52,709 nucleotides of DNA, taken from NCBI GenBank assembly GCA_012518535.1, contig JAAYRX010000027.1, positions 1 to 52,709 on the forward strand. Direction: 5' to 3'. How positions within the stretch are numbered: the stretch's first letter is position 1; each line of letters opens with the position of its first letter. A program made the translations under genes and the position numbers. This document shows positions 1 to 10,348 of this stretch, one piece after another. This stretch comes from Clostridiales bacterium. Lineage in GTDB: Bacteria > Bacillota > Clostridia > Caldicoprobacterales > UBA3941. The notes under the pieces were generated by a model, which searched no databases, was not told where the DNA came from, and worked only from the letters and a program-made list of their open reading frames with translations.

Positions 1-8
1 GATACTAT

Positions 9-2186
9 TTATGCTTTTACTCTGAATACATCTACGACCTCATCGATCCTTTTAAATTGCTTAATTATCCTCTTCAATTGTTCTACATCATTAATTTCCA
101 ACATTATATTAATTATTGCCTGTTTATCTTTAGAAGTACGGGCGCTAATTGCGGTAACGGTTATTTTCATATCCGTAATAGCTTTGGTAATATCCGCCAG
201 GAGCATCTGTCTATCTCTGGCAAGAATTTGTATCTCCGAACTGAAGGATGCCTTGTATTCATCTATCCAACTGGTCTCGATAAGTCGGTACTTTTCGATA
301 GAAGGATCCTTTAGATTTATACAATCCTTTCTATGGACTGATACACCCCTGCCCCTGGTGACATATCCAATGATATCATCTCCTGGTACCGGATTACAGC
401 ATTTTGAAAATCGGACCATTATATTATCGATGCCCTTTACCTTGATACCCTTATCACTACTAATATACTCTTTTTGCGGTTTGTCTTTCTCCTTTTCAAT
501 CAAATCCTCGGTTTCAGACTTATTTGCCTTCTTATACTCGTCTATCAACCGAAATAGGATTTGATTGGTAGTTATCCCTCCGTACCCCAAGGCCGAATAC
601 ATATCGTCTTCAGAGTGGAAACCGTATTTCTTCCATATGGATTCTGACCAATCCTTGTTCAATAGTTGTGAAAGTGAATAACCCTGTCTTTTGGCCTCTC
701 TTTCCAACATTTCCTTGCCTTTGGCTATATTCTCTTCTCTGCCCTCTCTCTTGAAGAATTGTCTTATCTTATTTTTCGCCTGGCTGGTTTTCACTATGTT
801 CAACCAATCTCTGCTGGGTCCGTTACTTGAAGAGGATGTAAGAATCTCTACGATATCTCCAGTCTCCAGGTTGTAATCTAGTGATACGATTCTACCGTTG
901 ACCTTGGCACCGGTACACTTATTTCCAACGTCGCTATGGATAGCATAAGCAAAATCCAATGGAGTCGCACCCCTACGCAGGTCAATTACATCACCCTTTG
1001 GTGTAAATACAAACACCTCATCGGTGAATAGGTCTATCTTCAATGTCTCCATAAATTCTCTGGGATCCTTTAAATCCCTTTGCCATTCAAGTAAATGCCT
1101 AAGCCATGCCAGTTTTTGGTCCAGTTGGGTAGACCCTTTCCTGCCTTCCTTGTACTTCCAATGAGCGGCTATCCCATACTCGGCTGTACGGTGCATCTCC
1201 CATGTTCTTATCTGAATTTCAAAAAGTTCTCCTCTGGGGTCTATTACCGTGGTATGCAATGATTGGTACATATTAGGTTTGGGAACCGCAATGTAATCCT
1301 TAAATCTTCCAGGAATTGGCTTCCACAGGGTATGTGTTACACCCAAAACACCATAACAATCCTTAACCGTATCCACTATAATCCTTATAGCCAACAGATC
1401 ATAAATCTGATCGAAATCCTTATGTTGCATATACATTTTCTTGTATATACTATAAAAATGCTTGGGTCGCCCCTCAATTTCCGGCTCTATACCTATTTCT
1501 TCCAGTTTCACCTTCAAGGTTTCAATGATTTCTCGAATATAGTCCTCCCGTTCATTCCGTTTTACAGCTATCTTCTCGACTAAATCATAATAGCCATTTG
1601 GATCGATATATCTAAGGGAGGTATCTTCAAGCTCCCACTTTATTTTAAAAATACCCAGTCTGTGGGCTAAAGGAGCATAGATTTCCAGTGTCTCATATGC
1701 CTTTTCCCTTTGCTTTTCTTCATCGACATATTCTAATGTCCTTAAATTATGAAGCCGATCGGCCAGCTTAATGATAATAACTCTTATGTCTTTAGCCATA
1801 GCCAAAAACATCTTTCGTAGATTCTCGGCCTGTTGTTCAACTTTTGTTTTGTAAGCAATCTTACCCAGTTTAGTGACTCCATCTACCAGATCAGCTACTT
1901 CTGCCCCAAACAATATCGACAGCTCATCAACTGAAACACCAGTATCCTCTACTACGTCATGGAGTAAACCCGCAGCAACAGTATCCACATCCAGACCCAT
2001 ATCCAATAATATTTGTGCCACCTCCAATGGGTGGATTATATAGGGTTCTCCTGAAGACCTCTGTTGGGATTTATGGGCATCAGAAGCAAAGGCATAGGCA
2101 TCCATAACCCTTCCAGCACCCTCATGTCCAAACAATTCCTCAGCCTTAGCCTCTAATAGATTTAGTTTTTCCTTAAATTCTACCAT
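9..2186 (-). CDS. rel: Bifunctional (p)ppGpp synthetase/hydrolase, RelA/SpoT (Rel) family
   Basis: Makes and degrades the stringent-response alarmone (p)ppGpp in the cytoplasm. The 725 residues are the usual Rel length and show the family order: an N-terminal HD hydrolase domain (HPLEVAQIL, then LLHDVVEDTG near residue 80), a synthetase domain (GRFKDYIAVPKPNMYQSLHT near 300), a TGS domain (DEVFVFTPKGDVIDLRRG near 390), a zinc-finger-like stretch (RFSKCCNPVPGDDIIGY) and a C-terminal ACT domain. The R-F-K-D version of the synthetase loop and the intact HD motif are known marks of bifunctional enzymes rather than of pure RelA synthetases. The ATG has GGGAG pressed directly against it; an AAAGGG lying 8 bases upstream is the better ribosome site. 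Last gene of the secD-secF-recJ-apt-rel group within this window. Confidence 0.97.
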   Translation of the reverse strand: MVEFKEKLNLLEAKAEELFGHEGAGRVMDAYAFASDAHKSQQRSSGEPYIIHPLEVAQILLDMGLDVDTVAAGLLHDVVEDTGVSVDELSILFGAEVADLVDGVTKLGKIAYKTKVEQQAENLRKMFLAMAKDIRVIIIKLADRLHNLRTLEYVDEEKQREKAYETLEIYAPLAHRLGIFKIKWELEDTSLRYIDPNGYYDLVEKIAVKRNEREDYIREIIETLKVKLEEIGIEPEIEGRPKHFYSIYKKMYMQHKDFDQIYDLLAIRIIVDTVKDCYGVLGVTHTLWKPIPGRFKDYIAVPKPNMYQSLHTTVIDPRGELFEIQIRTWEMHRTAEYGIAAHWKYKEGRKGSTQLDQKLAWLRHLLEWQRDLKDPREFMETLKIDLFTDEVFVFTPKGDVIDLRRGATPLDFAYAIHSDVGNKCTGAKVNGRIVSLDYNLETGDIVEILTSSSSNGPSRDWLNIVKTSQAKNKIRQFFKREGREENIAKGKEMLEREAKRQGYSLSQLLNKDWSESIWKKYGFHSEDDMYSALGYGGITTNQILFRLIDEYKKANKSETEDLIEKEKDKPQKEYISSDKGIKVKGIDNIMVRFSKCCNPVPGDDIIGYVTRGRGVSVHRKDCINLKDPSIEKYRLIETSWIDEYKASFSSEIQILARDRQMLLADITKAITDMKITVTAISARTSKDKQAIINIMLEINDVEQLKRIIKQFKRIDEVVDVFRVKA

Positions 2187-2335
2187 CTCCCATACGCCCT
2201 TTTTTTGAATTTACAGAAGTTTCAATAATATACTACCTTACAATCAAGTATATTGATGATATTCTAAACCTCTTTCCTTAAGGTGGTCGGTAAGTTGCTG
2301 AATAAATTCCAAAACCACCAATTTAATAACAGGTA

Positions 2336-2857
2336 TTAATCCTCGTCATATTGAACTAAGGTGTGTACATTATATTCTGTTAGTTTCTCCCTTCCCTTAA
2401 GATAGGAAAGCTCAATAACAAAGGTCATTCCTACAACTATGCCGCCTAGTTTTTCCACTAGCTTTGCCGTTGCCAGGGATGTTCCCCCAGTAGCCAGCAA
2501 ATCATCAGCTATTACTATCCTTTGACCCTTTTTTATTGCATCACTGTGGATTTCCAGGGTGTCAGTGCCATATTCCAAATCATATTCATATAGCTCTGTA
2601 TTGCCAGGTAGTTTTCCAGGTTTCCGAACCGGTACGAATCCAATTCCCAAAGCATAGGCCAACGGAGCACCAATAACAAAGCCTCTGGCTTCCGGCCCCA
2701 CCACAAGTTCCGGTTTCCATCCCTTGCAGATATCCACCAAACTGTCAACAGTATACTTATAAGCCTCTTTATCTTGCAATAAAGTAGTAATATCCTTAAA
2801 ACTAATCCCATCTTTAGGGAAATCTTGTATAATCCTAATTTTATCCTTTAGATTCAT
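2336..2857 (-). CDS. apt: Adenine phosphoribosyltransferase
   Basis: Salvages adenine to AMP using PRPP. The 173 residues are the family's normal length. The phosphoribosyltransferase PRPP-binding motif is visible as [15 protein letters not shown] near residues 115-130, and the N-terminal [15 protein letters not shown] block is typical of bacterial Apt. A strong AAGGAGG lies upstream of the ATG. It sits 27 bases after recJ and about 150 bases before rel on the same strand, the recJ-apt-rel order common in Firmicutes. Confidence 0.97.
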   Translation of the reverse strand: MNLKDKIRIIQDFPKDGISFKDITTLLQDKEAYKYTVDSLVDICKGWKPELVVGPEARGFVIGAPLAYALGIGFVPVRKPGKLPGNTELYEYDLEYGTDTLEIHSDAIKKGQRIVIADDLLATGGTSLATAKLVEKLGGIVVGMTFVIELSYLKGREKLTEYNVHTLVQYDED

Positions 2858-2884
2858 GAAACTTCCTCCTTAAATTGCCATTCA

Positions 2885-5395
2885 TTATATGTTATGGTCA
2901 TCTCCCTCAGGAAATAAACCCACACTACTTATCCATTGGTTATAGTAATTAAACAGACGGCTTTCATTCAGTTTTTTGGGGCTTGGATTCTTATAGCCAT
3001 GGATCCTGACATATTTATTATCTGAATCCACCCGTATAAAATTCAACTCCTCAAAAACCTTCAACATGAATCTTATTTTAAACCCATTTATATGCGGTAT
3101 AATTTTTCTATAATCCTCCACCAGAGTAATCCAATTCTGCCAGATATTGCGTCCAGGCGATAGAGAGCGTATCCATCTGTAAAGGGAAGCAAAATCACTA
3201 TATGCAATCAGATACTCCTTGCTTAAGTGGGAGGTTGTACCTGCCCTTCCCCCTTCACATACAATAGTGTGTATCCCTCCGCTTACATTGGGATTAGTGA
3301 AACAGCAGGTAGTTTCATCCGCAAAAAAATAGATATTTCTATAACCAAGGACATTCAACCTACTATATATTGGAGCAAAGACCACCCTATTTATCCCAAT
3401 ACCATCCCAGCTGTAGGATTGTCCATAGCTGTATTCCATCTTTTCCATAAGTGGGCTACGTAAAATACGTTCAGTAATATCCTGGCTGTTTGATAGGGTA
3501 TTAATCAGGACCAAGTTTCCCATCCTACTTCGGTCTAGTTCCATAAAAACCTCATCCAGAGTCTTCTGATTCGAAATATCAGGTTGGAGGGAAAAAATAG
3601 CATTATCACAATGACTATTATACATAAAATCATGAAAAAATGCATCAAAAAATTTCAGGTGGAAAAAGGATAGAAAATTCGCCCAATCATCCCTGTCTTT
3701 GAGCACCATCCCCATATGTCTAATGTTTAACTGTAGCTTGGTTATGCCTCTCCACTCATTCTTTTCCAATCCAGTAACAATGGACACCTTGTTGGAAGTT
3801 GACAGGGATTCAGAGCGCTCACCCATACCAAAAGCGATACCATCCCAAAGCCTTTTCCCCAGCCCAATGCTGACCTTAAGATGTTTTCCATGATCGCCCA
3901 CTTGAGTATAGTCCACCATGTCAGCATCAGACAGGTAAAATGTGGGTGAAGGGTTTCCAACGCCAAAGGGTTTTAAAGCCTCCAACTCATCTATCAGACC
4001 ATAACTAATATCTTCAGGACTTATTCTTACATCATATTTGAATCGCGGTATCAGCATATATTCTTGGATTGTTCTGTCGCAATAATTTAAAAGCTCCTTA
4101 CGTAAATCAGGAATTTTCTCAGCCTCCAAAGAAAGGCCTGCTGCTTGACGGTGACCGCCAAATTTAATAAGGAGACTTGAGCAGGAGTGAATCGCATCGT
4201 ATATGCTGAATCCTTCAATTCCCCTGGCTGACCCGACCCCTATACCATCCTGAATAGAGATAAGCAAACAGGGCCTGTTGTATTCTTCTATAATTTTGGA
4301 CGCTGCTATTCCTATGACTCCGGGGTTCCAACCTTCCTTGCTAAGTACTATTATTTTATCACGACTTAAGTCAACCTGGGTCTTGATCATCTCTCGTGCA
4401 TCCCGTATGGTCTGTGTCTCTATAGCTTGTCTTTGCCTGTTTTGATCCTCTAAAAGCCTTGCTATTGGAATTGCGTCCGATAACCTCTTTGCGCTAAGGA
4501 GTCTGAATCCTTCCAAGGGATCATCTATCCTACCGGCAGCATTTAACCTGGGAGCCAGACCAAAGGAAATCCTTCCCGTATTTATATCAGTAGACTTAAG
4601 TCCAGAAACCTCCATCAGGGCTTCAATTCCTACACATGGATCCTGGTTTATTTTGTCAAGTCCCTTAGCTACAAATACTCTGTTGTCTCCTACCAATGGT
4701 ACCACGTCAGCAACCGTACCCAGGGCTATAAGATCCAAGTATTTCTTTAGAAATGATTGTCCACCTATGGCCTGAACCAGTTTTCCAACTACCCCTACAC
4801 CCGCCAGTGGATGTTGCCCATGGAGAATTGGATCCCTTGCTGGATTTAATATTGCAATAGCATCAGGGAGTATAGGCCCACATTCATGATGGTCTGTAAC
4901 AATAACGTCCATACCCTTATTCCTGGCAGACTTTACTTCATCAACTGAAGTAATGCCGCAATCAACAGTAATAACTAACGTTGCACCCCTGCTATGGATG
5001 ACCTCTATGGCCTCCAGATTCAATCCATATCCCTCCTGATGTCGATTCGGGATATAAACATCCACTTTACAGCCCAGGTTCGTGAGGAAGTCATATAGGA
5101 TAGTAGAGCTGGTGATTCCATCTACATCATAATCTCCATAAACGGTTATATTTTCTCTTTTACTTATCGCTTCCTTTATTCTATAGACTGCCTTATCCAT
5201 GTCGTATAGCCTATAAGGATCAAAAAGTTGATCCAGATTGGGATTTAAAAATGCTTTTGCATGGTTTTCGTGAAAAATCCCCCGATTGACTAGTATCCTG
5301 GAGGTTACCCTGGATATGCCCAAGGCACTATGAAGATAATCTATTGTTTCATGGAAATCTTCTATATTTGGTTGTATAAGTTCCAGTATAGCCAT
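2885..5395 (-). CDS. recJ: Single-stranded-DNA-specific exonuclease RecJ
   Basis: 5'-3' single-strand DNA exonuclease of recombination and repair. The DHH phosphoesterase motifs are clear: VYGDYDVDGITSST near residue 90 and VTDHHECG near 170, followed by the DHHA1-type GGHRQAAGLS near 420 and then an OB-like and C-terminal extension (836 residues, longer than E. coli RecJ but usual for Firmicutes). The open frame extends to a GTG at 5404, but that GTG lies inside the AAGGTGG ribosome site at 5401-5407; the ATG at 5395 has proper spacing and gives the normal MAILELIQ start. A terminator-like hairpin (5425-5448) separates it from secF, so expression by read-through or from a promoter inside secF is implied. 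Confidence 0.96.
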   Translation of the reverse strand: MAILELIQPNIEDFHETIDYLHSALGISRVTSRILVNRGIFHENHAKAFLNPNLDQLFDPYRLYDMDKAVYRIKEAISKRENITVYGDYDVDGITSSTILYDFLTNLGCKVDVYIPNRHQEGYGLNLEAIEVIHSRGATLVITVDCGITSVDEVKSARNKGMDVIVTDHHECGPILPDAIAILNPARDPILHGQHPLAGVGVVGKLVQAIGGQSFLKKYLDLIALGTVADVVPLVGDNRVFVAKGLDKINQDPCVGIEALMEVSGLKSTDINTGRISFGLAPRLNAAGRIDDPLEGFRLLSAKRLSDAIPIARLLEDQNRQRQAIETQTIRDAREMIKTQVDLSRDKIIVLSKEGWNPGVIGIAASKIIEEYNRPCLLISIQDGIGVGSARGIEGFSIYDAIHSCSSLLIKFGGHRQAAGLSLEAEKIPDLRKELLNYCDRTIQEYMLIPRFKYDVRISPEDISYGLIDELEALKPFGVGNPSPTFYLSDADMVDYTQVGDHGKHLKVSIGLGKRLWDGIAFGMGERSESLSTSNKVSIVTGLEKNEWRGITKLQLNIRHMGMVLKDRDDWANFLSFFHLKFFDAFFHDFMYNSHCDNAIFSLQPDISNQKTLDEVFMELDRSRMGNLVLINTLSNSQDITERILRSPLMEKMEYSYGQSYSWDGIGINRVVFAPIYSRLNVLGYRNIYFFADETTCCFTNPNVSGGIHTIVCEGGRAGTTSHLSKEYLIAYSDFASLYRWIRSLSPGRNIWQNWITLVEDYRKIIPHINGFKIRFMLKVFEELNFIRVDSDNKYVRIHGYKNPSPKKLNESRLFNYYNQWISSVGLFPEGDDHNI

Positions 5396-5409
5396 ACATT
5401 CCACCTTAA

Positions 5410-5448
5410 ACCCATAATAAAACTAAAAGCTTCCAACAGGAAGCTTTT
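5410..5448 (-). terminator. Hairpin with U-rich tail between secF and recJ
   Basis: A perfect 10-bp stem (5425-5434 with 5439-5448, 4-base loop) is followed on the minus strand by TAGTTTTATTA. It has the shape of an intrinsic terminator and lies only about 20 bases before the recJ ribosome site, so it probably reduces rather than abolishes transcription into recJ. Confidence 0.75.
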
Positions 5449-5455
5449 ATCCAAG

Positions 5456-6346
5456 CTATTTTGCAGCTGCCGTACTTTGGTTACCGGATCTTTTATCCCA
5501 AACTGCCCAGATGGGCCCTGCTATAAATAGTGATGAATAGGAACCGGCAATCAGGCCTGCCAGAATGGGGAGTGTAAAATCCTTAATTGATTCAACTCCT
5601 AATACATAGAGCGCGGCAACAGAAAATATCGTGGTCAGGGAGGTGTTGAGGGTCCTGATAACACTCTGATTGATGCTCAGATCTACAATCTCTGGCATAT
5701 CCATCTTTCTTCCCAGCCGTTTGGAATTCTCCCTAACCCTGTCAAAAACAACGATGGTATCGTTTATGGAATACCCCAGGATAGTGAGAATAGCCGCAAT
5801 AAATGAACTATTTATCTGTATTCCCGCAATAGATGTAACTGCAATCATAACCAATATATCATGTATTAGAGCAATAATAGCGGCAACACCGGACTTTAAT
5901 TTAAATCTAATCCATATATAGATAAGGATTAAGCCACTAGCTATCAGAATGGATTTAACCGCATCACGAACTAATTCCTTTCCAATAGTAGGACCCACAA
6001 AGTCTATACTAAACTTTTCCTCATCTAGCTCATATCTCTCTTGTAGGCTTCCTATGATCTCTTCGTGAATCCCCTGCTGGTCCTCCATATACCTCAACCT
6101 AATAATAATATCCTGATTATTTTGACCAGCGCTTACTATATCAGCGCTAACTCCCAAATCATTTAGAATACCTCTAACATCATTAACATTATAATTGTTA
6201 TCCATGCTGACATGGATAACACTTCCACCTATGAAATCCACCCCTAGGTTTAGTCCCCTAACGGCTATTAGCCCGAAACCAATCAGTATTATCACAAGAG
6301 GGATTGCTATCCAAAGCTTAATATATTTTACGGTACGAAATTTCAT
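5456..6346 (-). CDS. secF: Protein translocase subunit SecF
   Basis: Inner-membrane partner of SecD that uses the proton gradient to help proteins released by SecYEG leave the membrane. The 296 residues show one N-terminal membrane span (KLWIAIPLVIILIGFGLIAV), the family motif LGVDFIGGSVIHV, a short extracytoplasmic domain, and five C-terminal spans including ILTILGYSINDTIVVFDRVREN, a hallmark of SecF. An upstream in-frame ATG at 6370 exists, but GGGAGGAAG sits immediately before the ATG at 6346, so that start is chosen. It begins 14 bases after the secD stop. Confidence 0.97.
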   Translation of the reverse strand: MKFRTVKYIKLWIAIPLVIILIGFGLIAVRGLNLGVDFIGGSVIHVSMDNNYNVNDVRGILNDLGVSADIVSAGQNNQDIIIRLRYMEDQQGIHEEIIGSLQERYELDEEKFSIDFVGPTIGKELVRDAVKSILIASGLILIYIWIRFKLKSGVAAIIALIHDILVMIAVTSIAGIQINSSFIAAILTILGYSINDTIVVFDRVRENSKRLGRKMDMPEIVDLSINQSVIRTLNTSLTTIFSVAALYVLGVESIKDFTLPILAGLIAGSYSSLFIAGPIWAVWDKRSGNQSTAAAK

Positions 6347-6359
6347 AATTCTTCCTCCC

Positions 6360-7604
6360 TTATGCGCCATAGAGCCATTTATTCTTTATGTTCAGTCCCA
6401 TCAGCAATTTTAAAGTGAAACGGGTAAAAGAAATAGCCGTGATCATGCTGGCTATAATACCAATTATAAGCGTCTTGGCGAATCCCTGTATGGGGCCTGT
6501 CCCAAAATAAAGCAGAACAAAAGCAGCTATTAGTGTAGTTATATTAGAATCCAATATAGCTCTGAAGGCCTTGGAGAAACCTGAATCCAATGAGGAATTC
6601 AATGTTTTGCCAGAACGGATTTCTTCCTTGATCCTCTCAAATATAATAACATTGGCATCCACAGCCATGCCCACGGACAATACAATACCTGCTATGCCTG
6701 GTAGGGTAAGGGTTACCTTGGCGGAAACCATCACTATCATCATAATCAGTATATACACTATTAGGGCAAAATCTGCCACTAAACCCGGAAGCCTGTAAAA
6801 AACAAGCATAAACATGAGGACTGCTACAACGCCAATAATCCCGGCCTGTATGGCTTTATTAAGAGCATTAACACCCAGAGTAGCACCAATGGTACGGATC
6901 TCTGCCTGCTCTAAGTTTACAGGCAAGGCACCACTTTCGATAAGGTTAGCCAAACGCTTTGCCTCTTCGATATCCTGCATGCCATCAATAATACCCCTGC
7001 CGCCTACAATGGCAGACTTTACTACAGGCTCCGATATAGGGTTCTTATCCAAAAGAATTCTAATTATCTGGCCTTGATATTTGGTTGTGGCATCGGCAAA
7101 TTTCTTTGCCCCCTCTGAATGCAGCTCAAAATCTACCACGGGGGTATGACCTTCTCCATAGGCGGGATTTGCCGATTTTATATCCTTACCGGTTATAATA
7201 ATATCGCCTTCAGGACCCTCAAATTCCAACACAGCCGGCTTGGCTAAAATTTCAGCAAGTTCCCTGGGATTTTTGATTCCAGGGATCTCTACTTGGATCC
7301 TGTTGTCTCCTTGCCTGGCAATGGTGGCTTCGTGTTGACCCTCTTTGTCCAACCTATTTCGTATAACCCTTATGGCGCCCGAAATCTTACCATCCTTATC
7401 TGGATCATTTGGTTCTATTTCTGCCTCATATACTACATATAGACCGCCCTTTAGGTCCAGTCCCTGTCGTATCTGCTGACCTATTGGAGGAATCTCGTAA
7501 GGTCCCCATAGGGATAAACCGTTTAGTGCTACATAAGAAACTAGAAGAACACCTAAAATTAATGAAAAAATAATAACCAAATGTAAAGCACGCTTTTTCA
7601 TCAT
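6360..7604 (-). CDS. secD: Protein translocase subunit SecD
   Basis: Membrane component of the SecDF export-assisting complex. The 414 residues show an N-terminal span, the DLKGGLYVVYEAEI motif, the extracytoplasmic P1 region (LEFEGPEGDIIITG and neighbours) and six C-terminal spans with GMAVDANVIIFERIKEEIR, typical of SecD. The open frame runs upstream to 7625, but the AGGGGGA ribosome site lies between that codon and the tandem ATGATG at 7604, so 7604 is chosen. First gene after the promoter at 7799-7827, with a leader of almost 190 bases. Confidence 0.97.
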   Translation of the reverse strand: MMKKRALHLVIIFSLILGVLLVSYVALNGLSLWGPYEIPPIGQQIRQGLDLKGGLYVVYEAEIEPNDPDKDGKISGAIRVIRNRLDKEGQHEATIARQGDNRIQVEIPGIKNPRELAEILAKPAVLEFEGPEGDIIITGKDIKSANPAYGEGHTPVVDFELHSEGAKKFADATTKYQGQIIRILLDKNPISEPVVKSAIVGGRGIIDGMQDIEEAKRLANLIESGALPVNLEQAEIRTIGATLGVNALNKAIQAGIIGVVAVLMFMLVFYRLPGLVADFALIVYILIMMIVMVSAKVTLTLPGIAGIVLSVGMAVDANVIIFERIKEEIRSGKTLNSSLDSGFSKAFRAILDSNITTLIAAFVLLYFGTGPIQGFAKTLIIGIIASMITAISFTRFTLKLLMGLNIKNKWLYGA

Positions 7605-7791
7605 ATAATATCCCCCTACTATCATCCTTGACGTATCAAATTTAATTTTTATGGGACTTTTCCGGGAGCAAGAATTTATCTGTTTATACTTAGATATTTA
7701 AGCCCTTGCCAATTATCTAAAAGTAAGGAATATTTTTGTGTTCCTTATCTTCTCTATATAAAAGCTTCCCATTATCTATAATGATACCTAC
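7605..7791 (-). other. Structured 5' leader of the secD operon
   Basis: Between the likely transcription start and secD lie two perfect 7-bp stem-loops in transcript order: TAAGGAA/TTCCTTA (7747-7724) and TTAGATA/TATCTAA (7720-7690). The first is followed by CTTTT, a weak terminator-like tail. No open frame with a ribosome site, and no riboswitch class I recognise. The long leader and hairpins are seen; a regulatory role is inference. Confidence 0.45.
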
Positions 7792-7798
7792 TCAAACA

Positions 7799-7827
7799 AT
7801 TATATTACTTTAGTGGACTCCCGTCAA
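7799..7827 (-). promoter_or_regulatory. Sigma-A type promoter of secD-secF-recJ-apt-rel
   Basis: On the minus strand TTGACG (7822-7827) and TATAAT (7799-7804) are separated by exactly 17 bases. It lies downstream of the terminator at 7891-7925 and upstream of secD, the position expected for this operon's promoter. Start of transcription expected near 7792. Confidence 0.8.
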
Positions 7828-7890
7828 TAGCGCCTTCATTCCAATGGTATATTATGGTATTACCAACCTATGATTTTCTATAACTTCCCA

Positions 7891-7925
7891 AAAGAAAAAT
7901 AAAGAGGTAATATTACGCCTCTTTA
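7891..7925 (-). terminator. Intrinsic terminator after the TIGR04086-type gene
   Basis: An 8-bp stem (TAAAGAGG with CCTCTTTA, 7900-7925) is followed on the minus strand by ATTTTTCTTTT. It lies about 140 bases downstream of the membrane-protein gene and separates it from the secD promoter. The stretch between this hairpin and 8063 holds nothing I can identify. Confidence 0.8.
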
Positions 7926-8062
7926 CTTATGGGATAAAATTGAATTATACAGAACAGATAATTAACAGGTGTTGTTAACAGGAGGCCTTACCCTATGGCT
8001 GAAGGCTTCATCAATAAGTTGCATATCTTGTGTACAGCGGCATTTACTAAATTTAATGAACT

Positions 8063-8470
8063 CTAGACATTAACTCCAATAATTCCACCTACTGCACCGG
8101 CAATTACTCCTAAAAGAATATCTGAAAATATAACCGACCCCATAAAAATTGAACCTCCGAACATTGAACTTATCATAAAGGCCAACAGAACATAGACAAC
8201 CCCTGTTATACCGCCCTTAAGCCATCCCAATTTTTTACTGGATTTGGCAGCCAGCATACCACCAAATGCAATGCTCAATGTGCGAATTACCTGGACCACA
8301 GGTGCAATTATGGTTTCTTGTAAATCAGCCACCTTAATTATTATAGCAAAGATTGCAAAACAGACTAAGGTCATAATAATAGCAATAATCGAGCTCTTAA
8401 GTATTGCAATAATATCATTTCCTATGTGATCGGACCCTTGTTTATTAGGAGTCTTACGCATATTTTTCAT
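8063..8470 (-). CDS. TIGR04086-type small membrane protein
   Basis: A 135-residue protein with a short basic N-terminus and four likely membrane spans (SIIAIIMTLVCFAIFAIIIKV, VIRTLSIAFGGMLAAK, GVVYVLLAFMISSM, DILLGVIAGAVGGIIGV). Size, topology and position between yajC and secD match the clostridial TIGR04086 membrane family, whose members often lie near the SCIFF peptide and its radical SAM maturase; neither of those is present here. The open frame starts at 8479, but AAGGGG is directly against that ATG, while the ATG at 8470 has 9-base spacing. It lies between two terminators (8613-8643 and 7891-7925), so it is probably its own transcription unit. Function unknown. Confidence 0.8.
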   Translation of the reverse strand: MKNMRKTPNKQGSDHIGNDIIAILKSSIIAIIMTLVCFAIFAIIIKVADLQETIIAPVVQVIRTLSIAFGGMLAAKSSKKLGWLKGGITGVVYVLLAFMISSMFGGSIFMGSVIFSDILLGVIAGAVGGIIGVNV

Positions 8471-8612
8471 GCAATCCATCCCCTTAAATAATTGTAGTGA
8501 GCGGTTGGTATTTCTGATATGATATTTAATACCCCTCTTTATTTAAGTTATGCTGACCCCACTCTATATATTCCCATTACAAGGATCATAAAAGACAGTC
8601 AGGATGAATTGG

Positions 8613-8643
8613 AAAAGCCCGTTCCTTTTATAGAACGAGCTTT
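8613..8643 (-). terminator. Intrinsic terminator after yajC
   Basis: An 11-position stem with one U-G wobble (AAAGCTCGTTC with GAACGGGCTTT) is followed on the minus strand by a run of T. It begins just after the yajC stop codon. Confidence 0.8.
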
Positions 8644-8646
8644 CTT

Positions 8647-8952
8647 CTAATCAGCAGTAATTTTATCCACACTTCTAATGGCCCAACGTTCAAATACCAA
8701 TTTGACCTTGTCGGTACCTACCTCTAAGATCACTATATCCTCTCTCAATGAAGTGATTTTACCACAGATACCTCCGATGGTGGTGACATTGTCGCCAACG
8801 GCCAATGAAGCTAACATCTCCCTATTTTCCTTTTCCTTTTTCCTTTGCGGGCGTATTATCATAAAATAGAAAACGACTACCAGCAAAATAATAGGCAAAA
8901 AGCTCATTAAAGGATTAACTTCTAATTGGCCAGCCCCGGCAGTTAGTAACAT
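8647..8952 (-). CDS. yajC: Preprotein translocase accessory subunit YajC
   Basis: Small SecDF-associated membrane protein. The 101 residues show a single span (MSFLPIILLVVVFYFMIIRPQ) followed by the family signature RPQRKKEKE and the soluble domain LAVGDNVTTIGGICGKITSLREDIVILEV. The ATG at 8952 is preceded by an AGGAAGGAAGGG ribosome site. It follows tgt on the same strand, a classic tgt-yajC-secD order, although here a terminator closes the unit right after yajC. Confidence 0.96.
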   Translation of the reverse strand: MLLTAGAGQLEVNPLMSFLPIILLVVVFYFMIIRPQRKKEKENREMLASLAVGDNVTTIGGICGKITSLREDIVILEVGTDKVKLVFERWAIRSVDKITAD

Positions 8953-9145
8953 CCTTATCCCTTCCTTCCTCTAAAATCTTTAATTATCTCTAATCATCAT
9001 ATCCATAGATATGTAACTAGTCCATTTATAGATTATACAATATTATCCTGAATGTAGTAAAGCTTAAATTAAATATGAAGGCTAATCACCAGAGCGTTAA
9101 GTAGCCCCCCTACGCCAATCTTTAATACTACCCTATTCATTTTTA

Positions 9146-10279
<1,134 letters not shown>

Positions 10280-10348
10280 TTATAATTCCTTTTTGAATTC
10301 CTAATGCCAAATCCTATTATTATGCTAATAGATCGAATATCTTATGCT

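Noticed and set aside
9062-9140. 23-codon minus-strand hydrophobic frame between tgt and yajC (MNRVVLKIGV...)
   Set aside because: Only a weak AGGA far from the ATG, and the length is within chance expectation. Not called as a gene.
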